Shown in pieces: positions 1 through 10,875 of a stretch of DNA of 64,000 nucleotides. The DNA lies in assembly GCF_900094925.1 (NCBI RefSeq), contig NZ_FMAY01000001.1:617635-681634 (forward strand), in the 5' to 3' direction. This DNA comes from Kosakonia oryzendophytica. Its GTDB lineage: Bacteria > Pseudomonadota > Gammaproteobacteria > Enterobacterales > Enterobacteriaceae. Positions within the stretch are counted from its first letter, which is position 1. Each line of letters starts with the position of its first letter. The notes under the pieces were generated by a model, which saw nothing but the letters and a program-made list of their open reading frames with translations, had not been told where the DNA came from and ran no database searches. Both the position numbers and the translations under genes were made by a program.

Positions 1-210
1 TTCCGCTGCGTCCATCGTCGGGACGGAAACGCGGACGATATCCGCGCCGACACGCTCAAGGGCTTTGATTTGGTTAACCGTGGCTTCAACATCCGTGGTG
101 CGGGTGTTTGTCATTGACTGCACGGCGATAGGCGCGCCATCGCCGATTGGCACATTACCAACGTAAATCCGTTTCGATTTCCGACGCTGAATCGGAGCCT
201 GGTTATGCAT
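1..210 (-). CDS. ispG: 4-hydroxy-3-methylbut-2-en-1-yl diphosphate synthase, 5' part
   Basis: This is the N-terminal 70 codons of IspG; the rest lies beyond the left edge. The enzyme is a 4Fe-4S protein of the methylerythritol phosphate isoprenoid pathway that reduces MEcPP to HMBPP. The reading frame from the ATG at 208-210 begins [15 protein letters not shown] and continues through [19 protein letters not shown], a segment typical of the IspG TIM-barrel start, and stays open to base 1. The C-terminal Fe-S cysteines are outside the window. It lies 26 bp downstream of rodZ on the same strand, the usual enterobacterial order, so cotranscription is likely. Confidence 0.95.
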   Translation of the reverse strand, partial: MHNQAPIQRRKSKRIYVGNVPIGDGAPIAVQSMTNTRTTDVEATVNQIKALERVGADIVRVSVPTMDAAE

Positions 211-236
211 GAAAAATCTCCCGCGTTGCCCGTCTG

Positions 237-1229
237 TTACTGTACTGCTGATTGTTCGGCATTGAGGGTCAGACGCGCAACCTGGTTAGTTCTGATAAAA
301 CGACTCAGATCGACAGGTTTACCCTGATACTGGATCTGGACTGCTGACGGTGCGCCGATTTTCAGTTTATACGGTGCCTGGCCCGCCAGATTCAACGTTG
401 CATCTTTACGCTGCATGCCGCTGAACAGTTTTTTGCCAGTTGCATCGCTCACTTCCAGCCAGCAGTCGGCGTTAAAGGTCATCGCCAGACCATTGCTGTT
501 GGCTGCCGCTCCAGCAACGCCTGCCTGATCGGTCGGCAGTTGCCCGTTGTTCGCCATTGCCGCAGGCGCAGAATCAACGTTAGCCTGAGACGGCGGTACC
601 ACTGTGTTCTGGTTAGCGGTGTTTGCCAGGGCTTGCTGTGCAACCGCCGGAGCCTGAGCCGTTGTGGTCGGCGCAGGCTGCTCAACTGACGTCGAGGAGT
701 TATCTACCGGGGCGGAAGAGGAGTCGGTATTCAGTGGAACACTCTGTTCGTTGCTGTTGTTAGCATTGAGTTCAGCAGAGGATTGATCGGCCATGGTGCT
801 GATCTCTTCCTGTTGCGCTTTATGGTTCTGCCACCACCAGGCGCCGGTCAGGCCTACCACCACAAACAGCACCAGCCAGGTGAAACTCATCAGCCAGCCG
901 TCGCGTTTTTTACGCGGCTTGCCTAAAGCGAACGTCTGCATCGGAGCCACTTTCGCGGCTCTGACCGGCGCTTGCTTCTCAATCATTGGCAGTAATTCTT
1001 CTTCGGGAATATGCACCAACCGGGCATAAGAGCGGATATAACCACGCACAAAGGTAGAAGCCAGGTCAGCGGGTGACCTGTCTTCTTCGATATCGCGTAC
1101 CGTGGAAACCTTCAGGCACAAGCGCTCTGCAACCGCTTGCTGGCTGAGTCCAAGTTGTTCACGGGCGCTGCGCAGACGTACGCCAGTGGTTTGTGCTTCG
1201 TTTTGGTCGTGAGTGGCTTCAGTATTCAT
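237..1229 (-). CDS. rodZ: cytoskeleton protein RodZ
   Basis: RodZ is an inner-membrane protein that anchors MreB filaments and helps set rod shape. The 330-residue product has an N-terminal Xre-like helix-turn-helix region (about residues 17-72, containing [11 protein letters not shown]), a basic stretch (GKPRKKRDG), and one membrane span at about 111-133 ([22 protein letters not shown]). A Ser/Thr/Asn/Ala/Pro-rich low-complexity linker (about 145-245) leads to a folded periplasmic C-terminal domain. Length and architecture match the E. coli protein (337 aa), and the linker is the divergent part. It sits between rlmN and ispG on the same strand, as in other enterics. Confidence 0.95.
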   Translation of the reverse strand: MNTEATHDQNEAQTTGVRLRSAREQLGLSQQAVAERLCLKVSTVRDIEEDRSPADLASTFVRGYIRSYARLVHIPEEELLPMIEKQAPVRAAKVAPMQTFALGKPRKKRDGWLMSFTWLVLFVVVGLTGAWWWQNHKAQQEEISTMADQSSAELNANNSNEQSVPLNTDSSSAPVDNSSTSVEQPAPTTTAQAPAVAQQALANTANQNTVVPPSQANVDSAPAAMANNGQLPTDQAGVAGAAANSNGLAMTFNADCWLEVSDATGKKLFSGMQRKDATLNLAGQAPYKLKIGAPSAVQIQYQGKPVDLSRFIRTNQVARLTLNAEQSAVQ

Positions 1230-1520
1230 TCGCTACAACTACTGGTACGTGAAATTAAACATTCAGGCGCGCGTGACCGCAATGCCTACACGCGCCGCGA
1301 AAAAACCGGGTCAATTAAGCCTGGACCCCTAGTATAAGACTGTCAGGCTTTGCATAACAGAACAGCTTTCAGCACTTTTTGCTAAGCCGTTGTTCCATCA
1401 CTACATACTGCCTCAAAGTCAGGAGAAACGCACCGTAATTATTAATGGCCTGCATACGTACAGGCCAAATATTCGTCATTTTTAGAAAATGCAGCACATT
1501 CTTCGTGCTGCGTTTTCGCA
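1230..1520. other. rlmN-rodZ intergenic region with hairpins
   Basis: These 291 bp contain no convincing ORF. Two inverted repeats are visible: GGCCTG at 1447-1452 with CAGGCC at 1461-1466, and GCAGCAC at 1491-1497 with GTGCTGC at 1505-1511. Read on the minus strand, the second forms a stem directly after the rlmN stop and is followed by ATTTTCTAAAAAT, so it could be an rlmN terminator or attenuator. The part nearer rodZ presumably holds the rodZ promoter, but I cannot point to clear boxes. Confidence 0.5.
1488..1515 (-). terminator. hairpin after rlmN
   Basis: A 7-bp GC-rich stem (GCAGCAC/GTGCTGC) with flanking A/T pairs lies a few bases downstream of the rlmN stop codon on the minus strand. 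T-rich sequence follows it, though not an uninterrupted U-run. It is a reasonable intrinsic terminator or attenuator before rodZ. Confidence 0.5.
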
Positions 1521-2687
1521 TTACAGTGACTTCACCGCAATCGGTTCGCCCTGCATACGCTTACGAAGGGTGCGTTTGGTACGGTCGATCACATCGCCCG
1601 CAAGCTGACCACAGGCAGCATCGATATCATCGCCACGCGTTTTACGTACAATTGTAGTAAAACCATAGCTCATCAGCACCTTACAGAAGCGATCAATACG
1701 GCTGTTGGAGCTGCGGCCATACGGTGCGCCCGGGAACGGGTTCCAGGGGATCAGGTTGATCTTGCACGGTGTATCTTTCAGCAACTCCGCCAGTTGGTGC
1801 GCATGCTCAGTGCCGTCATTCACATGATCCAGCATAACGTATTCAATGGTCACGCGACCCTGGTTGGCGTTGGATTTTTCCAGGTAGCGACGCACCGCCG
1901 CGAGGAAGGTTTCGATATTGTACTTTTTGTTGATCGGTACAATTTCGTCACGAATTTCATCGTTCGGTGCATGCAGAGAAATCGCCAGTGCGACGTCAAT
2001 CATGTCACCCAGTTTATCCAGCGCCGGAACCACACCCGAGGTGGACAGCGTTACGCGGCGTTTGGACAGACCAAAACCAAAGTCATCCAGCATGATTTCC
2101 ATCGCCGGAACGACGTTGGTCAGGTTCAGCAGCGGCTCACCCATGCCCATCATCACCACGTTGGTGATAGGACGGTTGCCGGTCACCTTCGCCGCACCGA
2201 TAATTTTCGCGGCGCGCCATACCTGACCGATGATTTCTGACACCCGCAGGTTGCGGTTAAAGCCCTGCTGCGCGGTTGAGCAGAATTTACACTCCAGCGC
2301 ACAACCGACCTGTGAAGAGACGCATAAGGTCGCGCGATCATCTTCCGGGATATAGACGGTTTCAACGCGCTGATCGCCTACCGCGATCGCCCATTTGATG
2401 GTGCCGTCGGAAGAGCGTTGCTCTTCAACAACTTCCGGCGCGCGGATCTCAGCGACTTCTTTTAACTTGCCGCGCAGAACTTTGTTGATGTCGGTCATTT
2501 CATCAAAGTCATCGCTGCAATAGTGATACATCCACTTCATGACCTGATCGGCACGGAAGGGTTTCTCACCTAAGTTTTTGAAAAACTCGCGCATCTGCTG
2601 ACGGTTTAAATCCAGCAGGTTAATTTTTGCATCTTTATTAGGGATCGTGAGAGCGTCGTTCTCAGGTATGACAATTTGTTCAGACAT
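1521..2687 (-). CDS. rlmN: dual-specificity 23S rRNA/tRNA adenine-C2 methyltransferase RlmN
   Basis: RlmN is a radical-SAM enzyme that methylates C2 of A2503 in 23S rRNA and of A37 in several tRNAs. The 388-residue protein carries the radical-SAM CxxxCxxC motif (C129, C133, C136 in CALECKFC), so the 4Fe-4S cluster ligands are present. The methyl-carrying cysteine lies in AACGQLAGD near the C-terminus, and its partner is the Cys in [10 protein letters not shown]. The start [10 protein letters not shown] matches the family. It lies upstream of rodZ on the same strand, the standard order. Confidence 0.97.
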   Translation of the reverse strand: MSEQIVIPENDALTIPNKDAKINLLDLNRQQMREFFKNLGEKPFRADQVMKWMYHYCSDDFDEMTDINKVLRGKLKEVAEIRAPEVVEEQRSSDGTIKWAIAVGDQRVETVYIPEDDRATLCVSSQVGCALECKFCSTAQQGFNRNLRVSEIIGQVWRAAKIIGAAKVTGNRPITNVVMMGMGEPLLNLTNVVPAMEIMLDDFGFGLSKRRVTLSTSGVVPALDKLGDMIDVALAISLHAPNDEIRDEIVPINKKYNIETFLAAVRRYLEKSNANQGRVTIEYVMLDHVNDGTEHAHQLAELLKDTPCKINLIPWNPFPGAPYGRSSNSRIDRFCKVLMSYGFTTIVRKTRGDDIDAACGQLAGDVIDRTKRTLRKRMQGEPIAVKSL

Positions 2688-2733
2688 AATTTATTCCGGC
2701 CTCGTTATTACACGTTATGGCCCCTGGAGGGTT

Positions 2734-2776
2734 AAAAAGAAGCGCCCCAGGTAAGCGTCTGCTCATCCTGGGGCGC
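2734..2776 (-). terminator. rho-independent terminator of ndk
   Basis: A perfect 10-bp inverted repeat (GCGCCCCAGG at 2742-2751 and CCTGGGGCGC at 2767-2776) with a 15-nt loop is followed on the minus strand by TTCTTTTTAA. This is a classical intrinsic terminator about 95 bp after the ndk stop, separating ndk from rlmN. Confidence 0.85.
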
Positions 2777-2869
2777 AGCATTGTACAAATTCTGACGCAC
2801 AGATACCACGTTTGCACGCGGCATTTCACAAATTAAAGTGTAAAACTCGTTACACAGTTTAACGGGTGA

Positions 2870-3301
2870 TTAGCGAGTGCGCGGGCACACTTCGCCTTCA
2901 GCGAAGAAGTAAGCAATTTCGCGAGCCGCGGATTCAAGGGAATCCGAGCCGTGGGTGCCGTTTTCAGTGAAGCTGTCAGCGTAGTCAGCACGCAGCGTGC
3001 CCGCCAGCGCGTTCGCCGGGTTGGTTGCGCCCAGCAGATCACGGTGACGCTGTACTGCGCTTTCGCCTTCCAGAACAGAGACCACAATCGGACCGGAAGT
3101 CATGAACTCAACCAGACCGTCAAAGAACGGGCGACCTTCGTGCTCAGCGTAAAAACCGCGAGCCTGTTCAACGGTCAGGTGCAGCATTTTGGTGCCGACG
3201 ATTTTAAATCCTGCCGCTTCAAAGCGAGAGAAGATGCTGCCAATAACGTTTTTTGCCACCGCGTTTGGTTTGATGATGGAAAAAGTACGTTCAATAGCCA
3301 T
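2870..3301 (-). CDS. ndk: nucleoside diphosphate kinase
   Basis: Ndk transfers the gamma phosphate of ATP to other nucleoside diphosphates through a phosphohistidine. The 143-residue product starts [15 protein letters not shown], the canonical Ndk N-terminus with the KPNAV element. It contains the active-site signature [16 protein letters not shown] with the catalytic His (equivalent to His117). The upstream in-frame extension to 3373 was not used because it lacks family similarity and 143 aa is the usual length. It is a single gene with its own terminator, downstream of pbpC. Confidence 0.97.
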   Translation of the reverse strand: MAIERTFSIIKPNAVAKNVIGSIFSRFEAAGFKIVGTKMLHLTVEQARGFYAEHEGRPFFDGLVEFMTSGPIVVSVLEGESAVQRHRDLLGATNPANALAGTLRADYADSFTENGTHGSDSLESAAREIAYFFAEGEVCPRTR

Positions 3302-3462
3302 GATTACCTCTGTAAGTTGTTCTGTTGTCGTACATACACATGAGTATGACCTGGCGCGGATTATAAAGAGCAACGTGAGCGTTGCCTATGGATTAAGGTA
3401 ACATTTTTTTAAAATAAGACGAGCTTTAGCAACACCCTTCACTAAACTCACCATTTAACAGG

Positions 3463-5787
3463 TTATTGCACAGTAAACTGCACCGCAGCGACCTGCCCCG
3501 CGTCATCCATCACCAATAACTGATACTCGCCGGTTTTATCAAGTTTCAGGCTAAATAAATTCTCGTGCGGCGACAGGGGTTCACCATTCAGAAACCACCA
3601 GCGGCCACCTTCCCCGCCGCTGCTTTGCACTGGCAACAGCACAAAAGATTGCCCCGGAATACGCTTAATCACCGCGCCCTCACGCACGCCACTGAGTAAC
3701 AGGGGAGGCGGCGCGTTATCATTACGCGGCGGGCAGTGCTTATCTGCAGGGGGTAAACGCGCCGCCCGCCGTTCTCCTGGCGGTAGCCAGGGTTCAAGCG
3801 GCAGTGGCCAGACAATCCATGTTTTCTGTTGCGCATCCGGGCAGTCCGCCGCAACGCGTCGGCCTTCGCGGTTTAACCACAGCGGAAAATTGATGCCGTG
3901 CATCCCTTCCTGCTCTGGCATCAGCAACGTGGGGGGCTGACTGTCCTCCAGCAACCAGGTTGCCAGACGGCGACGACAATTACTGTCTCCCTCCGGCAAA
4001 CTTTGCCCGCCAGGCCAGCAAATCATTCCCTGACTGACGGATTGCGGACGCGGATCGCGCGGTAATTTCCCCTGCTCAAGCGCCGAACGCGCCTGCAGCA
4101 GGTTGTTCACCTGGTTAAGCAGCGGTACGGCGCTGGCAAAACCGAACTGCCCGGCGACCGGCGTACCATCTGGCCTGCCGGTCCAGATCCCAATCACGTA
4201 GCGGGCATTCACACCGATAGCCCAGGCATCACGGTAGCCATAACTGGTGCCTGTCTTCCAGGCCAGCGGCGCGACCTGCGGCAATACGGCGTCCGGCATC
4301 GGTTGCGCTTCCCCGGCCAGAATACGACGAATGATCCACGCCGCTCCCGCCGACATTAACCGTCGTTCCACCAACGGTGCATCCGGCGTCAGGCGCAGTT
4401 GCCCGGCTTTACCACCGCGGGCAAAGGTACTGTAAGCGGCGGCAATATCTTCCAGACGCGCCCCTGCGCCCCCCAGGATCAGCGACAGATTGGGCTCAGC
4501 CCCGGTCGGTAAGCTCAGCGGCAATCCGGCATTACGCAAATTACCGGCAAACTTTTTCGGCCCGTAAGCTTCCAGCACCTGTACTGCCGGTAAATTCAGC
4601 GAACGCACCAACGCCTCGCTCATGCTGACAGGGCCGTGAAAACCACTGTCAAAATTGCCGGGCCGATAATCCCCGACCCGTCGCGGTACATCCTGCAGTA
4701 ACGACGCCGGGTGAATTAATCCTTCATCCAGCGCCATACCATAGATAAACGGCTTCAGCACCGATCCGGGCGAGCGCACCGCGCTGACCATATCCACATG
4801 GCTGAAGCGACTGTCATCATTGATGTCTACCGAGCCAACCCAGCCGCGCACCTTCATATCAGTATGATCAACGACGATCATCGCCAGCGAACTGCGCAGC
4901 GGCAGACGCGTTTTGACGCTCAGCGCCAGCTCTTCAAGCTGCCGTTGCAGCGTGGCGTCCAGCGTCGTGGTGATTTTCAACGCCCGGCTTTCGCCAAGCA
5001 TACGTCTGGCAAACAGCGGTGCCAGTTGCGGCATTTGCCGGGGTGCCAGCCAGACCGGTTCCTGCCGCGACTCTTTCACCTGCACCTCTGGCCATACTTG
5101 TTGTGACGCCATGCGTTCAAGCACTTTGTCACGCGCCGCCTGCGCCCGTTCTGGCCAGCGGTCAGGACGCAGACGGCTTGGCGCTTGCGGCAGAACAGCC
5201 AGCAGCGCAGCTTCGGCATAACTGAGTTTTGCGGGGGGTTTGCCAAGGTAAGCCCAGCTTGCCGCGCCCACGCCTTGCAACGTACCGCCAAAGGGTGCGC
5301 GGTTCAGGTAGAGCGTGAGAATGTCGCGTTTGGAAAGGTGCCACTCCAGTTGCAGCGCGCGCCAGAGCTGGCGTACCTTGCCGCCGAAAGTCCGTGGATG
5401 AGGATCAAGCAGACGGGCAATCTGCATCGTCAATGTACTGCCGCCCGACACCACGCGCCCGGAACTGAGATCCTGCCAGGCGGCACGGAGAATGGAAAAC
5501 GGGTTAACGCCGGGATGATCCCAGAACCAGCGATCTTCATACTGGATCAGCGCCTGCAAATAACGCGGCGAAACCTCTTCAATGGTCACCGGATAACGCC
5601 AGATGCCGTCAGCATCGGCAAAACGCCATAGCGGCGTGCCATCTTCTGCCACCACCACACGCGCGGGATCCACCTCGCTGAGCGGCAGCGGCCAGATTTT
5701 ATCCGCAGCGATCACCGCCAGCACCAATAACAGGGGCGCCCCCACCAGCCAGCGCCAGCGGGTGCGCATCAGATGCACGATCTTCAC
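3463..5787 (-). CDS. pbpC: bifunctional penicillin-binding protein 1C
   Basis: This is a class A PBP with a glycosyltransferase and a transpeptidase-like domain. A signal-anchor helix (about residues 12-28) is followed by a GT51 domain with EDRWFWDHPGV and the GGSTLTMQIARLL region. The penicillin-binding domain has SPGSVLKP (S-x-x-K), VRSLNLP (SxN) and KTGTSYGYRDAW (KTG). The C-terminal biPBP_C domain ends at residue 774. The gene starts 1 bp after the yfhM stop codon, so the two are almost certainly one transcript. Known PBP1C-YfhM pairs are thought to couple wall repair with trapping of invading proteases. Confidence 0.96.
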   Translation of the reverse strand: MKIVHLMRTRWRWLVGAPLLLVLAVIAADKIWPLPLSEVDPARVVVAEDGTPLWRFADADGIWRYPVTIEEVSPRYLQALIQYEDRWFWDHPGVNPFSILRAAWQDLSSGRVVSGGSTLTMQIARLLDPHPRTFGGKVRQLWRALQLEWHLSKRDILTLYLNRAPFGGTLQGVGAASWAYLGKPPAKLSYAEAALLAVLPQAPSRLRPDRWPERAQAARDKVLERMASQQVWPEVQVKESRQEPVWLAPRQMPQLAPLFARRMLGESRALKITTTLDATLQRQLEELALSVKTRLPLRSSLAMIVVDHTDMKVRGWVGSVDINDDSRFSHVDMVSAVRSPGSVLKPFIYGMALDEGLIHPASLLQDVPRRVGDYRPGNFDSGFHGPVSMSEALVRSLNLPAVQVLEAYGPKKFAGNLRNAGLPLSLPTGAEPNLSLILGGAGARLEDIAAAYSTFARGGKAGQLRLTPDAPLVERRLMSAGAAWIIRRILAGEAQPMPDAVLPQVAPLAWKTGTSYGYRDAWAIGVNARYVIGIWTGRPDGTPVAGQFGFASAVPLLNQVNNLLQARSALEQGKLPRDPRPQSVSQGMICWPGGQSLPEGDSNCRRRLATWLLEDSQPPTLLMPEQEGMHGINFPLWLNREGRRVAADCPDAQQKTWIVWPLPLEPWLPPGERRAARLPPADKHCPPRNDNAPPPLLLSGVREGAVIKRIPGQSFVLLPVQSSGGEGGRWWFLNGEPLSPHENLFSLKLDKTGEYQLLVMDDAGQVAAVQFTVQ

Positions 5788-5788
5788 G

Positions 5789-8700
5789 TTACGGCACGAT
5801 AGTCAGCGAGCCGCTGGTCGCGCCTGTCGCCCGCCACTGCGGTACGTACATGGATTCCACCTGCGGCGCAGGAATCTGGTAATGGCCCGGCGTCACTGCC
5901 CGCGCCAGATAGACCAGCGTAACGGGTTGACCTTCGCTTACCGGAACTGCCGCCACAAAGCGATCGTCGCGGAACTCCATATGCTGGATATCCGCCTGCT
6001 GCATACGGTTTAGCAGTTCCTGCACTTCACTTCCGCTATCCTGCAAGCTGGCGCTGCTGCTGGCCAGATTCTGGTTTTCCAGCTCCAGACCGGCAGGCAG
6101 TAAATCCACCACCAGCGCATCCGGTACATTCTGGCTGGCGCTCACTTCCAGCCATACCAGCACCAAATCGCCGCTTTTCAGCGATGAAAGAGATTTGCTA
6201 CGGCCATCAGTGCCAAGAATGTTGCGCTCAATGCGCAGCACATTGGCGGAAGGCGTCGGCGCATGATCCGGGTAACCGGCACTGTCCAGGCGTAACCACA
6301 ACGGGGTTGAACCGCTGTTGGTGACCTGCAATGAAGCCAGCTGATCGGCAGCCAGGTTACGGCTCTGCGCATTCTCGCCACCCAGTGCAGCGGCATCGAT
6401 AGAGGTTTGCGCCTGCCAGCTACCGGAGGCGTTTTGCAGATTACGCCCGGCTAAAAACAACGCGTTACTCTCCTGAGTCGACAACCAGCGCTGACCGTAC
6501 GCTTGTTCAGACAAGGTTGTCAGCAGACGCGTTTGCACTTGCGGCAGCAGGTTGTTGTCCTGCAACAGCGCCAGCATCAGCGCGTTATCGCGCAGATCGC
6601 TGCCGTAATCCGCCAGCCAGCGGTTGTTCTGCACCCGTGACGTTTTCAGCGCCAGGTTGATGGCCTGTTCACTGCGTTGCGCATCACCCATCAGTTTTAA
6701 TGCCACACCCAGTTGCATCAACGGCAGCGCTGCTTTGGCCTGCTCATGGCGCTGCCAGACTTCACGCAGCGCACCCAGCGGGGCTTTTTGCTGACGTGCC
6801 AGCACCAGCGCTGCATAGCTTTGTACGGCAAATTTGGTGGCAGGAAGATCGTCGCTGTAGCGGATTGCCATCGTCGCCGGATCCTGCAGGTAGCGCAGCA
6901 AGCGGTTGTTGGCGTTATTCAGCGCATTTGTCGGTACGCTGTAGCCCTGGGCGGAGGCGCTGACCAGGAAGTCAGTAACGTAGGCGGTTAACCAGTACTC
7001 TTCTGAACCGCTTTTATCCCACAGCGAGAAACCGCCGTCGTCACGCTGCATTTGCAACAGCCGCGAGATACCCAGATCCACCGCAGCACGGCGCTGCTCG
7101 TCACTCTCGCCTTTAATGCCCAGCGCTTTAAGCTGTGCGGCGTTGGTGTAGAGCGACGGGAACAGGCCGCTGGCGGTTTGCTCCAGGCACCCGTACGGGT
7201 AGGCTTTCAGCTCCTGAATATAGCGCGCAAGGTTCAACGGTGGTTTGCCGCTAAACAGCACGCGACCTTGCAGCGTTGCCGGGGACATTCCGGCAAGGTG
7301 CTGCGCTGGGGCATGCCAGCTCTCACCGGGATTCAACATCGCGCCGCTGTTAACGGTCTGCGCAGCAAATGCCGGACGTACGCCAAGTTTCCACTGTTTC
7401 TGCTGTGGCGCAAACGTTTCGCCTGGTAGCATCAGCCCGCTAATTTGCGCGCTGATCTCACCCTCGCCAAAACCGTCCAGCGCACGCACCGGAATAAACA
7501 ACGTCTTACGCTGCCCGGCAACCAGTTTTACCGGTTCAGGCTGACCACTCTCCAGCGTCAGCAATCCACTTGCTGCCAGTGCCACATTCAGGGTTTGCGG
7601 CTGATCGGTAAGGTTAGTGACATCCAGCGTCAAGCGGGAAGTGTCGCCGCTACCGAGGAAACGCGGCATATTCATGTCGGCAATCACAGGAGCCGCAACA
7701 ATCACTTTGCCTTCGCTGCTACCAAAGTCTTCCGCCGTCCAGGCTTGTGCCATCACGCGCAACTCACCGTTGAAATCACCAATTGGCAACGTCACCGTGC
7801 CTTCACCGTGCTCATCCAGTGTAACGGGCTGTGCTTGCTGGGCAATAATGGTGACATGGTTGACCGGCGGTTTACCGCCACGGTTCATTTCGTCGCCGTC
7901 GCCACCAAAACGCAGTGCAGCAAGACGCCCCTGCCCTTCAATGACCTGGCCGTAGATATCGTAAATATCCGCACCGTAGCGTTTCTGGCCGAAGAAGCCC
8001 TGCCACGGATCTGGCGTCACGTAATCCGTAATGTTAAGCACACCGCTGTCTACTGCGGAAAGCAACACATTGATCTGTTTAGGTGTGTCGCCATTTTTCA
8101 CTGCCGCCTTCACTTTCACCGTTAACGGCTGGTTCGGGCGCATTTTTTGCGGGGTATTCAGCGTGACATCAAGACGGCGGTTTTCATCTCCCATCGGCAG
8201 ATGCAGCAGACCGACCGCGCGTTTCGGCGTCGCGGACTTCGACTTGTCACCGGGGCGAACCACCAGTGTGCTGATATAAAGATCGTGGCGCTGCCATTTC
8301 TGATCGATAGGAATAGAGAGATCGAGGCCGTCTGCCGGCACATCAATTTCCTGCCACCACAGCGGGCCTTCAGCCGACTCGATCATTGCATAGCCTTTGC
8401 CCGCAGCAGGCGCAGTAACGTGCAACTTGACGGTATCGCCCGGTTTGTAGGCCGGTTTATCCAGTTTCAGGGTGACGCGATCCGGACGAATGGCGCCCGC
8501 ACCGTCGCTGTTATCCTGCCAGCTGTAACCGGCCCAGAAACGCACGCTGCTGATGGTATCGTCCGGCCCTTTCACCTCCAGACGATAAGCGCCCCACTCC
8601 ACCGGGAAGGTCACTTTACCGGTTTCATTCGCCGCCAGGTTGAGGCTCTGCTCACCTTCAACCAAATCTTTTTGATTGAACTGCGACTGCCAACCCTCAC

Positions 8701-10744
8701 TTTCTGACCAGTTCCAGAAATAATCGCGGCGTTCGCGGATCAACCGTACCTGCAAATCACTGACTGCTTTTTTGTTACCTTCGGCATCCGCATAGACGAT
8801 GTCGAACGCGGCGTTACTGTCTTCGTCAACGATGGGCTGGTTGACGGTGGTATCGGTGCGATAGTCATAGACCGCTTTTGACGCAAACTGCGGGCGGATA
8901 CCCGGCAGCGCCTGTGCAGGCCAGATGGCTTGCTGTGCGCGGCGTGTAACCGGGCGACCGCCCGACTCCAGCAGACTGGCCTGTAAAATAACGTCTAACG
9001 GCGAATGACTCTCCTGCCACTGGCTTGCGGTGGTGACTTCTCCCTGCCCGTTGTCATCCAGCGTCAGGTGGACTTCATCCAGACTACGACTGAGGTTTTC
9101 TTCTGCGATGTCGCCAAACTGGAACCCCGGCAACGCCTGGACAGCTTCGCGCAACGGGCGTAAATAGAGTTGCCCTTGCAACGTGTTGCCGCTCGCTGGC
9201 GCACCATAGAGGTAGTGGCCGTTCACGTTAAACACCACGTCATCCGCTGGTGCAATCGGTGATGCCTGCGGGGTGATATTCAGCGCCATGCGCTCCGGCA
9301 TAAAGTCTTCAACATGGAAGCCCCACTCGCGCGGCTGGTTATCGCCAGTATTGGCGCGGATATGCCACATCCCGGTTTGAGCGCTGGCTTCCAACGGGTA
9401 GGTAAAATGATACAGCCCGTTCTGCGGCTGGCTGACCACCGTACGGATCACCTGCCCGTCCGGTTTCACGACTTCCAGTTTCACCGGTTGCGCAGTCAAC
9501 GGCTTACCGTCGCTGTCGCGCAGCAGTCCGTTGAGGATCACCGTTTCACCCGGACGATAGAGATCGCGTGGGCCAAACATAAAGAACTGTTTGCTGTAGC
9601 CCGGTTCGCCGGTAATGGCGAATTCCGCCAGATCCAGTGCCGGTAATTTCAGGTCCAGCAGCGTGGTTTCACCGTCTTTACGCGCCAGGATCAGTGCCGC
9701 TTCTTTGTCGGTGGTTAACGTTGCATGACCTTCTTTGTCACTGGTGGCCTGCGCCAGCGTTTGCCCGTTCTCATTGAGCAGCATCACCTCGATACCGGAG
9801 AGCGCTGCGCCGTTTTCCAGCCCCTGGGTGAAGATATCCAGACGATTATGGTAACGGTGAGCAGACAGGCCAATATTGCTGAGCGTGAACAGCGTGGCGG
9901 CATTGCTGTAGTTGTAATGACCGGCCTGATTCATTACGGCGACATAGACCCCGGTTTGTTGCAACGGCTGAATACTGCTGAGTGGCAACAGTAGCTTCTC
10001 ACGGGTATTACGCGCCGGGTTGAGGTCAAAACGGCCGGTATACACCAGGTCGGCCATTTTCAGTAACGTGTCCGACTCCCAGTTTGACAGGGCGTTACGG
10101 TATTCCCACTGGCTGATAAACGCCGCCAGCGACTCCGGTTTCACGCGGTAGAAATTCACGTCGACGTTATCGACGTTTAGCGCCATCACCGGCAGCCCTT
10201 CCACCACTTTTCCCGGCAGCAACGAACCACGGCTGGCGAAGCCGACACTGGGCTGCACATCGCGGGTGGTAATGGCTTTTTCGTAATCAATGCCGAACGT
10301 GGCTTTGTTCAGCGCCGTTAGCCCGCGATCCACCGACACCAGCAATTCGCGGTTTGGCTCCAGATGGCGCAGGCGCAGCTCTTTCAGATTCGGCGCCAGT
10401 TCCCAGGCACCATCGACTTTGCCGCTCTTTTTGTCTACCAGGTGGACGGTCGAGGCAAAATCCTGATCGGGATTAAGTGGAACGGAGAAGGTCAGCACCA
10501 GCGTGGCGGCGCCATCCAGTTGTACTTCAGAGGCATCCAGCAGCGTGAGCGGCTTACCTTCGCTACGCGCGGCAAGCTGTGCCAGTTTCTCTTTACTTTG
10601 CGTGGGGGCTGCCTGGCTTTGCTGCGGCGCGGATGCCGCAGCAGGCGAGCTGCTTGCCTGCGGTTTATCGTTGTTATCACAGCCGGCTAACGTAAACGTA
10701 GTGAACAGCGCGACGGTCAGCGCCGCAATGCGTAGCGGTTTCAT
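5789..10744 (-). CDS. yfhM: alpha-2-macroglobulin-like lipoprotein YfhM (ECAM)
   Basis: This is a periplasmic protease-trapping macroglobulin of 1651 residues (E. coli: 1653). The start MKPLRIAALTVALFTTFTLA gives a lipoprotein signal peptide with lipobox LAGC. An Ala/Ser/Gln-rich linker and the macroglobulin domains follow. The thioester motif GCLEQ is intact, with the Cys at residue about 1186, followed by a helical toroid (TED) segment with repeated alpha-alpha units. The upstream extension to 10786 was rejected because it precedes the signal peptide. It forms an operon with pbpC, 1 bp apart. Its promoter must lie in 10745-10895, divergent from the PTS gene. Confidence 0.97.
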   Translation of the reverse strand: MKPLRIAALTVALFTTFTLAGCDNNDKPQASSSPAAASAPQQSQAAPTQSKEKLAQLAARSEGKPLTLLDASEVQLDGAATLVLTFSVPLNPDQDFASTVHLVDKKSGKVDGAWELAPNLKELRLRHLEPNRELLVSVDRGLTALNKATFGIDYEKAITTRDVQPSVGFASRGSLLPGKVVEGLPVMALNVDNVDVNFYRVKPESLAAFISQWEYRNALSNWESDTLLKMADLVYTGRFDLNPARNTREKLLLPLSSIQPLQQTGVYVAVMNQAGHYNYSNAATLFTLSNIGLSAHRYHNRLDIFTQGLENGAALSGIEVMLLNENGQTLAQATSDKEGHATLTTDKEAALILARKDGETTLLDLKLPALDLAEFAITGEPGYSKQFFMFGPRDLYRPGETVILNGLLRDSDGKPLTAQPVKLEVVKPDGQVIRTVVSQPQNGLYHFTYPLEASAQTGMWHIRANTGDNQPREWGFHVEDFMPERMALNITPQASPIAPADDVVFNVNGHYLYGAPASGNTLQGQLYLRPLREAVQALPGFQFGDIAEENLSRSLDEVHLTLDDNGQGEVTTASQWQESHSPLDVILQASLLESGGRPVTRRAQQAIWPAQALPGIRPQFASKAVYDYRTDTTVNQPIVDEDSNAAFDIVYADAEGNKKAVSDLQVRLIRERRDYFWNWSESEGWQSQFNQKDLVEGEQSLNLAANETGKVTFPVEWGAYRLEVKGPDDTISSVRFWAGYSWQDNSDGAGAIRPDRVTLKLDKPAYKPGDTVKLHVTAPAAGKGYAMIESAEGPLWWQEIDVPADGLDLSIPIDQKWQRHDLYISTLVVRPGDKSKSATPKRAVGLLHLPMGDENRRLDVTLNTPQKMRPNQPLTVKVKAAVKNGDTPKQINVLLSAVDSGVLNITDYVTPDPWQGFFGQKRYGADIYDIYGQVIEGQGRLAALRFGGDGDEMNRGGKPPVNHVTIIAQQAQPVTLDEHGEGTVTLPIGDFNGELRVMAQAWTAEDFGSSEGKVIVAAPVIADMNMPRFLGSGDTSRLTLDVTNLTDQPQTLNVALAASGLLTLESGQPEPVKLVAGQRKTLFIPVRALDGFGEGEISAQISGLMLPGETFAPQQKQWKLGVRPAFAAQTVNSGAMLNPGESWHAPAQHLAGMSPATLQGRVLFSGKPPLNLARYIQELKAYPYGCLEQTASGLFPSLYTNAAQLKALGIKGESDEQRRAAVDLGISRLLQMQRDDGGFSLWDKSGSEEYWLTAYVTDFLVSASAQGYSVPTNALNNANNRLLRYLQDPATMAIRYSDDLPATKFAVQSYAALVLARQQKAPLGALREVWQRHEQAKAALPLMQLGVALKLMGDAQRSEQAINLALKTSRVQNNRWLADYGSDLRDNALMLALLQDNNLLPQVQTRLLTTLSEQAYGQRWLSTQESNALFLAGRNLQNASGSWQAQTSIDAAALGGENAQSRNLAADQLASLQVTNSGSTPLWLRLDSAGYPDHAPTPSANVLRIERNILGTDGRSKSLSSLKSGDLVLVWLEVSASQNVPDALVVDLLPAGLELENQNLASSSASLQDSGSEVQELLNRMQQADIQHMEFRDDRFVAAVPVSEGQPVTLVYLARAVTPGHYQIPAPQVESMYVPQWRATGATSGSLTIVP

Positions 10745-10875
10745 TCTATATCCCTGGCCTATAAAGCCTGTTGAACATTGCCACACATTATTATTCGCAA
10801 CGATAAGAATTACAAAATGTGTCTTTGGTTCTGGAAAGCGCTTCGCAAAGTCCCGTCACGCTTTTCCGATCACCC